64,000 bases of DNA. Source: CAYLNL01 sp964385175. Lineage in GTDB: Bacteria; Bacteroidota; Bacteroidia; Flavobacteriales; Flavobacteriaceae. How positions within the stretch are numbered: position 1 is the stretch's first letter; the number at the start of each line of letters is the position of its first letter. Location of the stretch: contig CAYLNL010000002.1 in assembly GCA_964385175.1 (NCBI GenBank), forward strand, positions 124,001 through 188,000. Direction: 5' to 3'. Position numbers and translations under genes: made by a program. The notes under the pieces are model-generated. The model had not been told where the DNA came from and did no database searches. It saw nothing but the letters and a program-made list of their open reading frames with translations. Shown here in pieces: positions 7,768 to 15,651 of this stretch.

Positions 7768-8010
7768 AATGCCTGCTGCTAAGAGCATATTGCCAAAAGC
7801 GACGCCAAAGCAATATTATGGAGCGGTAATACTTAAAAACTGCCTCCCCCGTGCGCGCATGCGAGCAGGAGGCTCGCACCCACAAAAACAGTATTTTCTA
7901 TATTTGCAAATATCTAAGTTGTTGCAGAAACCCCTTAGAGGCTTCTCGCAACACCGCGCTCGCCCCCTTTGTCACAGGCAAACTGCGGGAAGCCGCTTAC
8001 CGTTGGCAGA
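7768..8010 (+). repeat. Intergenic module with attC-like end, upstream of the aldo/keto reductase
   Basis: This is the most complete copy. The cassette end GCCTGCTGCTAAGAGCATAT with the shared 13-mer ATTGCCAAAAGCG (7789-7801) comes first. A GC-rich block (GTGCGCGCATGCGAGCAGG, about 7850-7868) follows, then the promoter box TATATTTG (7899-7906). Next is a 32-nt hairpin from GTTGC (7921) to GCAAC (7952), then GGCAAACTGCGGGAAGCCGC and the half site CGTTGGC (8001-8007). All parts recur in the same order at 15170-15350. I see no gene here. Confidence 0.65.
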
Positions 8011-8087
8011 AATAGAAAATAAAAACGGGAAGACAAATCAATATACTATTCTTAACGATACATAGCAAATTTTAAAACACAAGAACA

Positions 8088-9044
8088 ATGAAACAAACAA
8101 CCATTTTAGGACACAGTACAATAAACAGTAACCGAATAGGGCTTGGGTGTATGGGCATGTCAGAGTTTTATGGGTCTTTTGACGAGCAAGAATCTATAAA
8201 AACATTGCACAAAGCCATTGACCTGGGAGTTAATTTTTTCGACACGGCCGATATGTATGGCTGGGGAGCGAATGAACGCCTATTGGGAAAAGCATTTAAA
8301 AGTCGCTGGAATGAGGTGATTGTAGCTACCAAATTTGCCGTGGTGCGAGGCCCTCACGGTGAATTTCTCGGGCTTAACGGGAAGCCGGAATATATACGGC
8401 AAGCCTGCGACCAAAGCCTTCAGAACCTAGGTATAGAGGCGATTGATTTGTATTATATGCACCGAAAAGACCCCCATGTGGAGATTGAAGAAATTGTCGG
8501 TACAATGGCCGACCTGGTGAAGCAGGGAAAGGTAAAATATCTTGGACTCTCTGAAGTTGACCCCGAAACACTTCGCCGTGCCCACACCATTCACCCCATT
8601 ACAGCCCTCCAAACAGAATATTCCCTGTGGAGCCGTGAGCCGGAGAAAGAACTTTTTGAGGTTTGCCATGAACTCGGAATTACTTTTGTGGCATACAGCC
8701 CGCTGGGAAGAGGCTTCCTGACAGGCGCAATTAAAAGCCGGGCCGATTTTGAAAAAGGAGATTTCCGACTTGACAATCCTCGTTTTACAGATGAAGCCAT
8801 TAATAAAAATATACGGTTTGTGGAGGCTATTGACCGTATTGCAAAAAGCAAAGGAATAACCAAAGCCCAGGTTGCCCTTGCCTGGATACTAAGTCAGAAC
8901 GATGAAATTGTAACTATTCCGGGTACAAGAAATATACCCCGCCTGGAAGAGAATATGGGCGCCCTAAAGGTAACGTTAACTGAACATGACCTGGCCGTTA
9001 TTGAAGAGCATATACCTTCTGTAACCGTTGGCGAACGGTACTAA
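8088..9044 (+). CDS. Aldo/keto reductase
   Basis: A 318-residue NADPH-dependent oxidoreductase with a TIM-barrel fold. The catalytic tetrad is visible as Asp52 and Tyr57 (FFDTADMYGWG), Lys82 (ATKF) and His125 (YMHRKDP). The cofactor-binding end PGTRNIPRLEENMGAL is intact. The opening GLGCMGMSEFYG places it among the AKR13/YajO-like enzymes that reduce aldehydes and ketones. The physiological substrate cannot be told from sequence. It follows the complete intergenic module at 7768-8010, whose TATATTTG box may drive it. No partner gene lies beside it. Confidence 0.9.
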   Translation: MKQTTILGHSTINSNRIGLGCMGMSEFYGSFDEQESIKTLHKAIDLGVNFFDTADMYGWGANERLLGKAFKSRWNEVIVATKFAVVRGPHGEFLGLNGKPEYIRQACDQSLQNLGIEAIDLYYMHRKDPHVEIEEIVGTMADLVKQGKVKYLGLSEVDPETLRRAHTIHPITALQTEYSLWSREPEKELFEVCHELGITFVAYSPLGRGFLTGAIKSRADFEKGDFRLDNPRFTDEAINKNIRFVEAIDRIAKSKGITKAQVALAWILSQNDEIVTIPGTRNIPRLEENMGALKVTLTEHDLAVIEEHIPSVTVGERY

Positions 9045-9222
9045 GGAAAACCATGAAGGGCAGATACATTTTTGTGAAAAACAAGATACCTCTGAACACC
9101 GGTTTTCATGCAAATATAAAGTTCAATGCTTTTAATTAACTTTGTTCTCGCTGAATAATATTGTGGTTTCAAATGTACTACTGCGCCAGGGTGCAAACCG
9201 TTAACAGTCATTTAATCAGCAT

Positions 9223-10098
9223 ATGCGAAAAACAGGAATTATCATATTGACATTCTTTCTTCTGGCGTCCAAACAAAATGTTTGGGCAAGTCCGCAATTA
9301 CCTGATTATTTAATCTTTAATGGAGATACCATACCTGTATATAGCTTAATTTTAGAACAATATCTTGAAAAGATAAACACACCAAACCAAGGAGACCTAT
9401 TCGGTTTAAAATTTAGAGGCGGTGCGTCATTGAATTGTTGGAGAGGATATCAAGCAATTTATTCAATCGAAAATGACAGCTTATTTCTAAAAAATGTAAT
9501 TGACTGCGGGGAACGAAAAATTGACCAAAAAGCATCTGACCAACGAATTAGTGAAATTTTCAACAATAAAGTAAAAAATGGAAAAGTCTATATTGATTGG
9601 TTTTCAGGAGATTTTAGTTTACCGAATGGAGAATTATTAAGATGGGACGGTGTTTTTCACAAAACTTTTGAAAACGAAATATTGATTACTGTTCAAAAAG
9701 GAAAAATTCGTAAGATTTCTAAAATAGAAAATTACATAGACGACCCAAACCGAATGAATCGAAAATACGGAGATACTATTTCTAAGGCGATGTTCAATGA
9801 ACTATATAAGTTAAATTGGAATAATAAAAAAGATTTTGATTGTTCTGAAAAATACCTTGTGACTATTGGAAAAAACGGAAAAGTGAATAAAGTAATGATG
9901 CCTGAATATCAAACTAAAAAAGAAATAAAAGAATTTTGGGAAAGAAATGAATATAATTATTGTATTAAGGCGGTCCTTAAAGGCTTACAAGATTTGAAAT
10001 TTGATATTTTGAAAACGAATGGCAGACCGATTGAGGAAAATATTTATTTGGAAATTCGGGTTGAGGATAATGGAAAACTTGAAAATTGGGACGATTAA
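9223..10098 (+). CDS. Hypothetical exported protein with a TonB-C-like end
   Basis: A 291-residue protein starting with a signal peptide (MRKTGIIILTFFLLASKQNV, cleavage probably after WAS). Residues about 25-180 hold a small domain with two tryptophans and a conserved-looking cysteine pair (LNCWRG and VIDCGERK). The last about 95 residues (CSEKYLVTIGKNGKVNKVMM ... VLKGLQDLKF ... NIYLEIRVED) resemble the TonB C-terminal fold common in exported Bacteroidota proteins, with two more cysteines. I do not recognise a function. Codon use is AT-rich compared with the flanking module DNA. It is a single-gene cassette. Confidence 0.6.
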   Translation: MRKTGIIILTFFLLASKQNVWASPQLPDYLIFNGDTIPVYSLILEQYLEKINTPNQGDLFGLKFRGGASLNCWRGYQAIYSIENDSLFLKNVIDCGERKIDQKASDQRISEIFNNKVKNGKVYIDWFSGDFSLPNGELLRWDGVFHKTFENEILITVQKGKIRKISKIENYIDDPNRMNRKYGDTISKAMFNELYKLNWNNKKDFDCSEKYLVTIGKNGKVNKVMMPEYQTKKEIKEFWERNEYNYCIKAVLKGLQDLKFDILKTNGRPIEENIYLEIRVEDNGKLENWDD

Positions 10099-10099
10099 A

Positions 10100-10277
10100 A
10101 AATTTCGCCCCGCAAAGTCTCCCGGCTTTGCACTATACTATTTTCCTTCCTCACCGACCCAAGCGTCGCGTTTGTGCCCGCACAGGCGCGCCTATATGCG
10201 CGCAGGCGAGGGCACGAGCCCGGATTCCCGTAGCAAAAACAAGCCTATTTTTCTATATTTGCAGGTATAAGTTATAT
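10100..10277 (+). repeat. Intergenic module after the exported-protein gene
   Basis: GC-rich alternating block at about 10150-10215 (CACAGGCGCGCCTATATGCG), promoter box TATATTTG (10254-10261), then CAGGTATAA and a half-site-like GTTATATGCC (10271-10280). The hairpin segment seen in other copies is missing. The coding remnant that follows begins at the half site. Confidence 0.55.
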
Positions 10278-10472
10278 GCCGAATATAAAAAAGTAAATCA
10301 TAAACTCAATGTTGTCATTGACCATCCACCCCCTTATATTGTTCGGCAAACTATTTTATATGCCCTAAAAAACGGCTGGACCCCGGCGAAAAACGGCGGC
10401 ATTTATGATTTGGGCAATCTCGATGAAAAACTGGATTATAGTTTTATGAAAGAACACAAAAAATTACTTTAA
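10275..10472 (+). pseudogene. 3' fragment of an unidentified small gene
   Basis: Directly after the module half site an open frame reads YAEYKKVNHKLNVVIDHPPP, then YIVRQTILYALKNGWTPAKN and GGIYDLGNLDEK, ending at 10472. The helix plus KNGWTPAKNGG pattern looks like the C-terminal half of a genuine small protein. No start codon exists before the module, however, and the GC-rich module sequence upstream is not plausible as coding. This is best read as a gene whose 5' half was lost at the module boundary. The family is not recognised. Confidence 0.4.
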
Positions 10473-10573
10473 CCCCAAGCCGCTCAACCTATATGAGTAC
10501 CCCCGGAGATTTGCATTAGCAGGGAGCGATAGGGGTAACTTTAAGAAACAGAAACCGCTAAATACACAATAAA

Positions 10574-11290
10574 ATGACAATAAAAAACAAAATCCTGGTT
10601 GCAATGACAATAATTGCTATCGCATATATGAGTGGCTGCTTAACTAAACAAAGTGAAAGCCTGCCCGGCGACAGTATTGAGCTGACCAAATTGGCGAACA
10701 TACTGGCGGTAAATGACTATGATAATGAGAAAGATTTGCCCGACACTGTAAGGACAAAATCAACAGCCCAAATTCCTCAAAACCGGGACGATTTGGATAA
10801 AATGAGAACGGTGGTGAAAGTTTTTAACGGCAAAAACAATGCAGGTATTACCCTTCCAGGGTTTGGCGGGCTTACGCTGGGGAAAGACGAATCGAGCCTC
10901 AATGTATATTACATAGAAACCAGCGTAGTGAATAGCCCCACAGACACGGTTGTGTATGGCTGTGGATATTCCATCCATTATTTATTCAAGAAGGTTGAAA
11001 AAGGCATCAGCGTGGACAACATTCCCAGCATAGCGGCATCGGCGCAACTTAACAGCAAAAAAACACAAGTGTTTTATAGTTTACAAACCTATGGTATTAA
11101 GGGAAATAACCTGGTTAAATATTTTAAACCAACCGTAAATAAGAACTTCAATGTTGAAGGATTTGGAAGCATGCAGTCATCCATCGATGGCATTCATAAT
11201 ATATTAGGCGACACAGCGCTCTCAAAATCTATAAAATTTAAACCAGAAATCCTCAAGTTTGTCAAGCCATACGAGTTAGAACAATTATAA
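10574..11290 (+). CDS. Hypothetical lipoprotein
   Basis: A 238-residue protein with a lipoprotein signal peptide: a hydrophobic stretch up to AYMSGC, where Cys21 fits a lipobox. The mature protein has no motif I recognise. It alternates short polar segments with GITLPGFGGLTLG and SVVNSPTDTVVYGCGYSIHY, which suggests a beta-rich exported domain. A role at the cell envelope follows from the signal only. It is flanked by intergenic modules on both sides, consistent with a single-gene cassette. Confidence 0.6.
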   Translation: MTIKNKILVAMTIIAIAYMSGCLTKQSESLPGDSIELTKLANILAVNDYDNEKDLPDTVRTKSTAQIPQNRDDLDKMRTVVKVFNGKNNAGITLPGFGGLTLGKDESSLNVYYIETSVVNSPTDTVVYGCGYSIHYLFKKVEKGISVDNIPSIAASAQLNSKKTQVFYSLQTYGIKGNNLVKYFKPTVNKNFNVEGFGSMQSSIDGIHNILGDTALSKSIKFKPEILKFVKPYELEQL

Positions 11291-11545
11291 AAACGGGCTT
11301 AAAAGAACTATAGCGCATACGCTCAGCGTGAAGAAACTTATAAAGAATTCATTATAAAAACAGAATGCTATGCGAAAAATACTTGTTTTATCAATAATTA
11401 CAAGGGAAAAAGCTTTTTGATAATAGAACCATTCCGGCAGCATTTACATTAACAGAAAAGTGTGGTTACACCAAGTGGTTTTATTATTACCACATACAAG
11501 CGGGCGAGAAAAGTTAAGACGAGCACTATTAGAGCATAAAGAGCG
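11291..11545. other. Gene-free interval with a possible decayed coding remnant
   Basis: No intact gene is present. One plus-strand frame around 11420-11515 reads TIPAAFTLTEKCGYTKWFYY, then YHIQAGEKS and a stop. That is protein-like, but it has no start and no family match that I recognise. The region precedes the GC-rich block of the next module. Confidence 0.3.
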
Positions 11546-11746
11546 CTAAAATGCGCACATGAGACACATACCGTAGCCAAAGCCGTTCACCCATTGTTCC
11601 TTCCCGTGCCGGCGCTCGTGCGCGTGGGCGCACCTGCACAGGCGTATGCGCGCAAGCCGGGAACCCCTAACCAGCAGCCATAACATTTTTTTATATTTAC
11701 AGGTATGTAACCCGTTGCAGAAATCCCTATGGAGGGGTGTCACAAC
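11546..11746 (+). repeat. Intergenic module upstream of the DUF6544 gene
   Basis: GC-rich block at about 11600-11660 (GTGCGCGTGGGCGCACCTGC), promoter box TATATTTA (11692-11699), and a hairpin region from GTTGC (11714) to ACAAC (11746). The hairpin is 33 nt, with complementary CCCTA and GGAGGGG segments inside it. The half site after the hairpin is not recognisable. The next gene starts inside or just after the hairpin. Confidence 0.6.
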
Positions 11747-12873
11747 GGATAGCATACATAAAACAAGCAACAACGATAAAAACAGTTTTTTTAATACTCG
11801 TATTACTGCACGGGCTAATCCACTTGCTTGGATTTGCAAAAGGGTTTAGATTAAAGGAAGTGAGCGCACTAACCCTTCCTGTATCAAAACCCATGGGACT
11901 TTTGTGGCTCACCGCAACCACCCTATTCCTGCTGTATGGTAGTTTATATGTTACACACTCCCTGTACACCTGGCTTGTTGGATTTGCGGCGGTGGTAATT
12001 TCCCAAATTCTTGTGATACTATGTTGGAAAGACGCCAAATTTGGAACAATACCCAATAGTGTCATCGCAATCGTCTCCATCGCGTCATTGGGTTCATACC
12101 ACTTTCATAACCTCGTGCAACAAGAAACAAACCACATACTACACCAAACCAAAATTCCTAAAGAAAAATACATGTCTGAAACCACCATTAAAAACTTGCC
12201 CGAACCCGTGAAAAAATGGCTTCGCACTTCACGAGCCATTGGCAAGCCTTTTATTAGCGTGGGAAAAGTTCTACAGAAAGCAGAGATGAAAATGAAGCCC
12301 GGCCAGGATAATTGGATGCCCGCCTCGGCAATTCAATACACAACCATTGACAAACCCGCTTTCATTTGGATAGCCGATGTAAAAATAAATGAGTTGCTCA
12401 GCTTCCGGGGCAGAGACAAATTTGAAAACGGGAAAGGCGAAATGTTGATAAAAATAAACTCACTCATCAATGTTGTAAATGAGCAAGGTGAAAAAATAAA
12501 CGAAGGCGCTATACAACGATACCTGGGCGAAATGGTATGGTTTCCCTCATTGGCTGTAAGCCCCTATATTACCTGGGAACAGCTAAATGATACTACAGCA
12601 AAGGCAACTATGCTTTATAAAGGAACTAAGGGTAGCGGAACATTTTATTTCAATTCTGATGGTAATTTTACTAAATTTTCTGCTTTGCGTTACAAGGACC
12701 ATAAACCCGGTGCAAAAAGATACGAATGGGTATTGTTAGTGAATGGTTACAAGACATTTGAAGGAAGTAAGATTCCTGCGAAAATGACAGCAACCTGGAA
12801 ACTTGAGGAAGGCGATTGGACCTGGTTGAAATTAGAGATAACCAGCATTACATACAACGAGAATGCCAGGTAA
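11737..12873 (+). CDS. DUF6544 family membrane-anchored protein
   Basis: A 378-residue protein. Residues about 15-125 hold four hydrophobic segments (VFLILVLLHGLIHLLGFAKG first). From about residue 150 comes the soluble DUF6544 region (LPEPVKKWLRTS, the WMPASAIQ segment, RYLGEMVWFPSLAVSPYITW, FYFNSDGNFTKFSALRY), whose function is unknown. The only early start codon in frame is GTG at 11737, which lies within the right arm of the module hairpin. If it is used, the hairpin would hide the ribosome-binding region. The stop codon is embedded in AGGTAAC, which resembles an R'' half site. Confidence 0.7.
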   Translation: MSQRIAYIKQATTIKTVFLILVLLHGLIHLLGFAKGFRLKEVSALTLPVSKPMGLLWLTATTLFLLYGSLYVTHSLYTWLVGFAAVVISQILVILCWKDAKFGTIPNSVIAIVSIASLGSYHFHNLVQQETNHILHQTKIPKEKYMSETTIKNLPEPVKKWLRTSRAIGKPFISVGKVLQKAEMKMKPGQDNWMPASAIQYTTIDKPAFIWIADVKINELLSFRGRDKFENGKGEMLIKINSLINVVNEQGEKINEGAIQRYLGEMVWFPSLAVSPYITWEQLNDTTAKATMLYKGTKGSGTFYFNSDGNFTKFSALRYKDHKPGAKRYEWVLLVNGYKTFEGSKIPAKMTATWKLEEGDWTWLKLEITSITYNENAR

Positions 12874-12939
12874 CCCCCCTCAGCTTGCCGCAGCGGTCGC
12901 CGATGTGCTTTTATAATGCTTTTATGCTAATTGCCCACC

Positions 12940-13175
12940 AGCTCCCGGCTCACCTGTTTTTCCCGCCCGTGCAGGCGCACACGCATGCATACAGGCGCGC
13001 CTGCGTGCGGGGAGCCGAACCAGGGGGTTGTGGCAGAGGGGTGTTGCATGCTCCCTGCGTTTTAGAGTTAGATATGCGCAACAAAAAGAACAAACTAAAT
13101 CATCTTTTCTATATTTGCGGTTATCTAAACGTTGTGGCGAAATCCCCACAGCTGCCCGCCCGTTATAGGCTATGT
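12940..13175 (+). repeat. Intergenic module upstream of the DUF1801 gene
   Basis: GC-rich block at about 12955-13020 (GCATGCATACAGGCGCGCCT), closely matching the block at about 15200. The promoter box is TATATTTG (13110-13117). A short hairpin GTTGTGG/CCCACAGC lies at 13131-13152, and a half-site-like CGTTATAGGC at 13161-13170. The interval 12874-13197 contains no gene. Confidence 0.6.
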
Positions 13176-13197
13176 TAAAAAACAGCAACAAAAAAAT

Positions 13198-13590
13198 ATG
13201 AACTCAGAAATTCAAGTATTCAACGACAAACAAACACCCGCAGACAAAGAAATTTGCGACTTGCTTGCAATTACCATTAACAGCGAACTATCCGAAGCTG
13301 AAAGCAAAATTTGGCACTCACATCCTGTTTGGTTCCTGGACAGCAATCCGACCGTTGGTTACAGCAAACAGAAAAAAGGAGTAAGACTGATGTTTTGGAG
13401 CGGTGCTGACTTTGAAGAAGGAGAACTGACTGTTAGAGGACAGAAATTTAAAGACGCTTCAATTTTTTACAATAAACAATCTGAAATTGACATTGACGAC
13501 TTAAAAAGGTGGCTTAAAAAATCCAGAGAAATTAGATGGGACTATAAAAACTTGATAAAAAGAAAAGGAAAGTTAGAAAAACTGAAGTAG
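13198..13590 (+). CDS. DUF1801 domain-containing protein (YdhG/FrataxIn-like fold)
   Basis: A 130-residue cytoplasmic protein. The ATG at 13198 sits 28 nt after the module half site. The central pattern (SEAESKIWHSHPVWFLDSNP, TVGYSKQKKGVRLMFW, SGADFEEGEL) and the end segment (DIDDLKRWLKKSREIRWDYK) match DUF1801, whose members have a frataxin-like fold and no settled function. It is a stand-alone cassette gene. Confidence 0.8.
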   Translation: MNSEIQVFNDKQTPADKEICDLLAITINSELSEAESKIWHSHPVWFLDSNPTVGYSKQKKGVRLMFWSGADFEEGELTVRGQKFKDASIFYNKQSEIDIDDLKRWLKKSREIRWDYKNLIKRKGKLEKLK

Positions 13591-13599
13591 TATGAAAAT

Positions 13600-13870
13600 T
13601 ACCCCACATACCTGTACCCACTGTGTGTGCGTACCCAACAGGCAGGCATTTATGCGTGCTCCCGCACCTACCTGCACACAGGCGCGTGTGCATGAGTGTA
13701 GCCATGCGGGAAAGAATGAAGATTATGGGCACAAGCGAGGAGTGCGTCACCGCCCGGCAGCCGGCTTACCATAACCTACTCCGTTTGAAACACTCATTCC
13801 CACTGCGTACCCTCGCAAAGCCGGGCGGGACATTAGTAGCAAACATTTTAAGAAAATTAACTACCCTTTG
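13600..13870 (+). repeat. Degenerate intergenic module upstream of the DUF998 gene
   Basis: GC-rich alternating block at about 13620-13720 (CACACAGGCGCGTGTGCATG). Only the block is clear: I find no TATATTTG box or GTTG hairpin. The second half (13740-13860) has GC-rich GCCCGGCAGCCGGCTTACC and GCCGGGCGGGACATTAG. Confidence 0.4.
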
Positions 13871-13881
13871 ACCAATACGAA

Positions 13882-14496
13882 ATGAAACCAAGACAATATG
13901 CAATTTTGGGGCTGTTGGGGCCATTGATATTCTGGCTTACATATTTAATTATGTCTAATCTTAGACCTGAATATAGTTTTCTCACCAAAGCGGTAAGTGA
14001 ACTCGGATCTTTAGACGCTCCAAACAAATGGATATGGAATATCTTAGGTTATATCCTTACAGGAATACTAATTTCAATTTATTCTTATGGATTATTTAAA
14101 TCCATATCAACAGAAAACGGGAGTAAATTGCCCTTACTAAGTTTTATTTTAAGCGGACTGTTCATGTCGCTCTCCGGGATATTTCCAGGCGACTTTGACA
14201 ATAAACAATCAACCACAATGCTATTTCATTCTTTAGGTAGTTTTGCCAGCTACATATTTTTCTTGATTGGCGCTTTTACCTACCCAAAACAAATGAAAAA
14301 AACAGAATATTGGGCACAATCTGTAAAACCCACTTTAATATTTACCTGGCTGACGATTTTATTTGGGGTGTGGCCCTTTATTTTTCCAAATACTCCGGCA
14401 GTTGGGCAAAGAATCGTATTCTTCTTTTACCTACTGTGGATATTTTACACGGCTTTAAAACTCTATAATAAACCAGAATCAAATGCCAGCCGCTAA
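13882..14496 (+). CDS. DUF998 domain-containing membrane protein
   Basis: A 204-residue protein with six hydrophobic segments. The sequence includes KAVSELGSLDAPNKWIWN after the first helix and LSGIFPGDF at the third, which are hallmarks of DUF998, a six-helix membrane family of unknown function. The stop codon is embedded in GCCGCTAAC, an integron-like half site, so the coding region ends flush with the cassette boundary. Confidence 0.8.
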   Translation: MKPRQYAILGLLGPLIFWLTYLIMSNLRPEYSFLTKAVSELGSLDAPNKWIWNILGYILTGILISIYSYGLFKSISTENGSKLPLLSFILSGLFMSLSGIFPGDFDNKQSTTMLFHSLGSFASYIFFLIGAFTYPKQMKKTEYWAQSVKPTLIFTWLTILFGVWPFIFPNTPAVGQRIVFFFYLLWIFYTALKLYNKPESNASR

Positions 14497-14650
14497 CAAC
14501 CCTTTAACTTCGTCTCCCTTAGCGGGGAGAAATCAGTTCCAAATCCCCGGCGATTGCGTTTGAGCCGCCACACGTCCAGGCAAGCAAGGCGCCCAAACAA
14601 GCAAGTGGATTTGTTTTTCAACCGCCCCTAAAAACAAGAAAACTAATAAC
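14488..14650 (+). repeat. attC-like interval between the DUF998 and DinB genes
   Basis: GCCGCTAACAACCC at the DUF998 stop, then CCCTTAGCGGGGAG and GAGCCGCC. Short complementary pieces (CCGCTAA with TTAGCGG) could form a stem. It lacks the GC alternating block and the promoter box, so this junction differs in type from the others. Confidence 0.35.
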
Positions 14651-14653
14651 CGT

Positions 14654-15166
14654 ATGGACATTAAAGATTTTACAGACCGGCTTAATAAAACCACGAATGA
14701 TATTTTACAAACCGTAAAAAACTGTTCCCCGGAGCAGCTAAACATTAAGAAAGACGAACACTGGAGCGTGCTTGAAATTCTTGAACATCTTTACTTAACC
14801 GACCGCATTATCTATACAATTATTTCGCGGCCATCTGCCAATATAAACCCCTCGCCCGAAATTGTTGGCAATGACAGGATAAAAAAACTATTGGTTGAAG
14901 AGCGACACCAAAAACTAAATGCCCCTGAAATCCTCAAACCCAAAGGAGAAATAAAAGACCTGGATATATTTGAGAAGGTTTTTTTAGCTCAGCGAGAAAC
15001 CCTTAAAGACCACATTCTTACAGGTAAAATTTTGGTTGACAACAGGATTCACAAACACCCGTTAGTAAATGAAATGACTATTACCGATTGGCTAAATTTT
15101 ACAATTCATCATTCACAACGACACCTGGAACAAATTAAAGATACCATAGCGTATATAAATACATAA
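14654..15166 (+). CDS. DinB superfamily protein
   Basis: A 170-residue four-helix protein. The predicted metal-binding histidines are in WSVLEILEHLYL near residue 50 and in HHSQRHLEQI near residue 155, as in DinB/YfiT-like enzymes, several of which are thiol-dependent S-transferases. The substrate is unknown. It is followed after 5 nt by the GC-rich block of a complete module. It is a stand-alone cassette gene. Confidence 0.8.
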   Translation: MDIKDFTDRLNKTTNDILQTVKNCSPEQLNIKKDEHWSVLEILEHLYLTDRIIYTIISRPSANINPSPEIVGNDRIKKLLVEERHQKLNAPEILKPKGEIKDLDIFEKVFLAQRETLKDHILTGKILVDNRIHKHPLVNEMTITDWLNFTIHHSQRHLEQIKDTIAYINT

Positions 15167-15169
15167 CAA

Positions 15170-15350
15170 AACCATCCTTCGCCGGCGTGCGCCCGCGCGC
15201 ATGCATACAGGCGCGCCTGTAGGCGGGGGGAAAGCCGGTAAAAACAGCCACATTTTTTATATTTACAGGCGCCTGAGCAGTTGTAGAAATCTCCCGGGGT
15301 TTTCTCACAACACCGGGCAAACTGCGGGAAGCTGCTTATCCGTTGGCCAT
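15170..15350 (+). repeat. Complete intergenic module upstream of the SDH-protease pair
   Basis: GC-rich block at about 15180-15230 (GCGCGCATGCATACAGGCGC), promoter box TATATTTA (15258-15265), and a 32-nt hairpin from GTTGT (15280) to ACAAC (15311). After it come GGGCAAACTGCGGGAAGCTG and the half site CGTTGGC (15341-15347). The hairpin length, the linker and the half site match the copy at 7840-8010. Confidence 0.7.
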
Positions 15351-15444
15351 AATAATTGGACAACATTCAGGCAATAAAATTAGCAGTTGACAATTTTAGA
15401 ATTTTTAGAATATGTCATACATTTGTAGAACCAAATAGACGGAC

Positions 15445-15651
15445 ATGGAAAGCAATGAACAAAAAAAAGAACTCATTGAAAAGCAGTTTCAAGAGTTACT
15501 TGAAAAGGCAAAGGAGCTTTATCCAAATATAGACGAAGCTGTTGCAACACTTAATAATATGACATCTCAGACAACAAATCTGCAAGACTACCTTAACTTA
15601 ACCTTGCAAACACCTGCCGAAACCTCTAATAATCGAATTTCTTTTGCTTGA
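15445..15651 (+). CDS. Small hypothetical protein, translationally coupled to the SDH protease
   Basis: A 68-residue, mostly helical and charged protein (EQKKELIEKQFQELLEKAKE). It has no motif that I recognise. Its TGA stop shares one base with the ATG of the next gene (TGATG at 15649-15653), which points to coupled translation and a joint function. It may be a chaperone, a regulator or an antitoxin-like partner of the protease. This is inference from gene order. Confidence 0.6.
   Translation: MESNEQKKELIEKQFQELLEKAKELYPNIDEAVATLNNMTSQTTNLQDYLNLTLQTPAETSNNRISFA

Noticed and set aside
10086..10274. In-frame extension of the fragment at 10275 through the GC-rich module
   Set aside because: The translated text is Arg/Ala/Pro-rich and follows the module repeat, so it is not plausible coding sequence.
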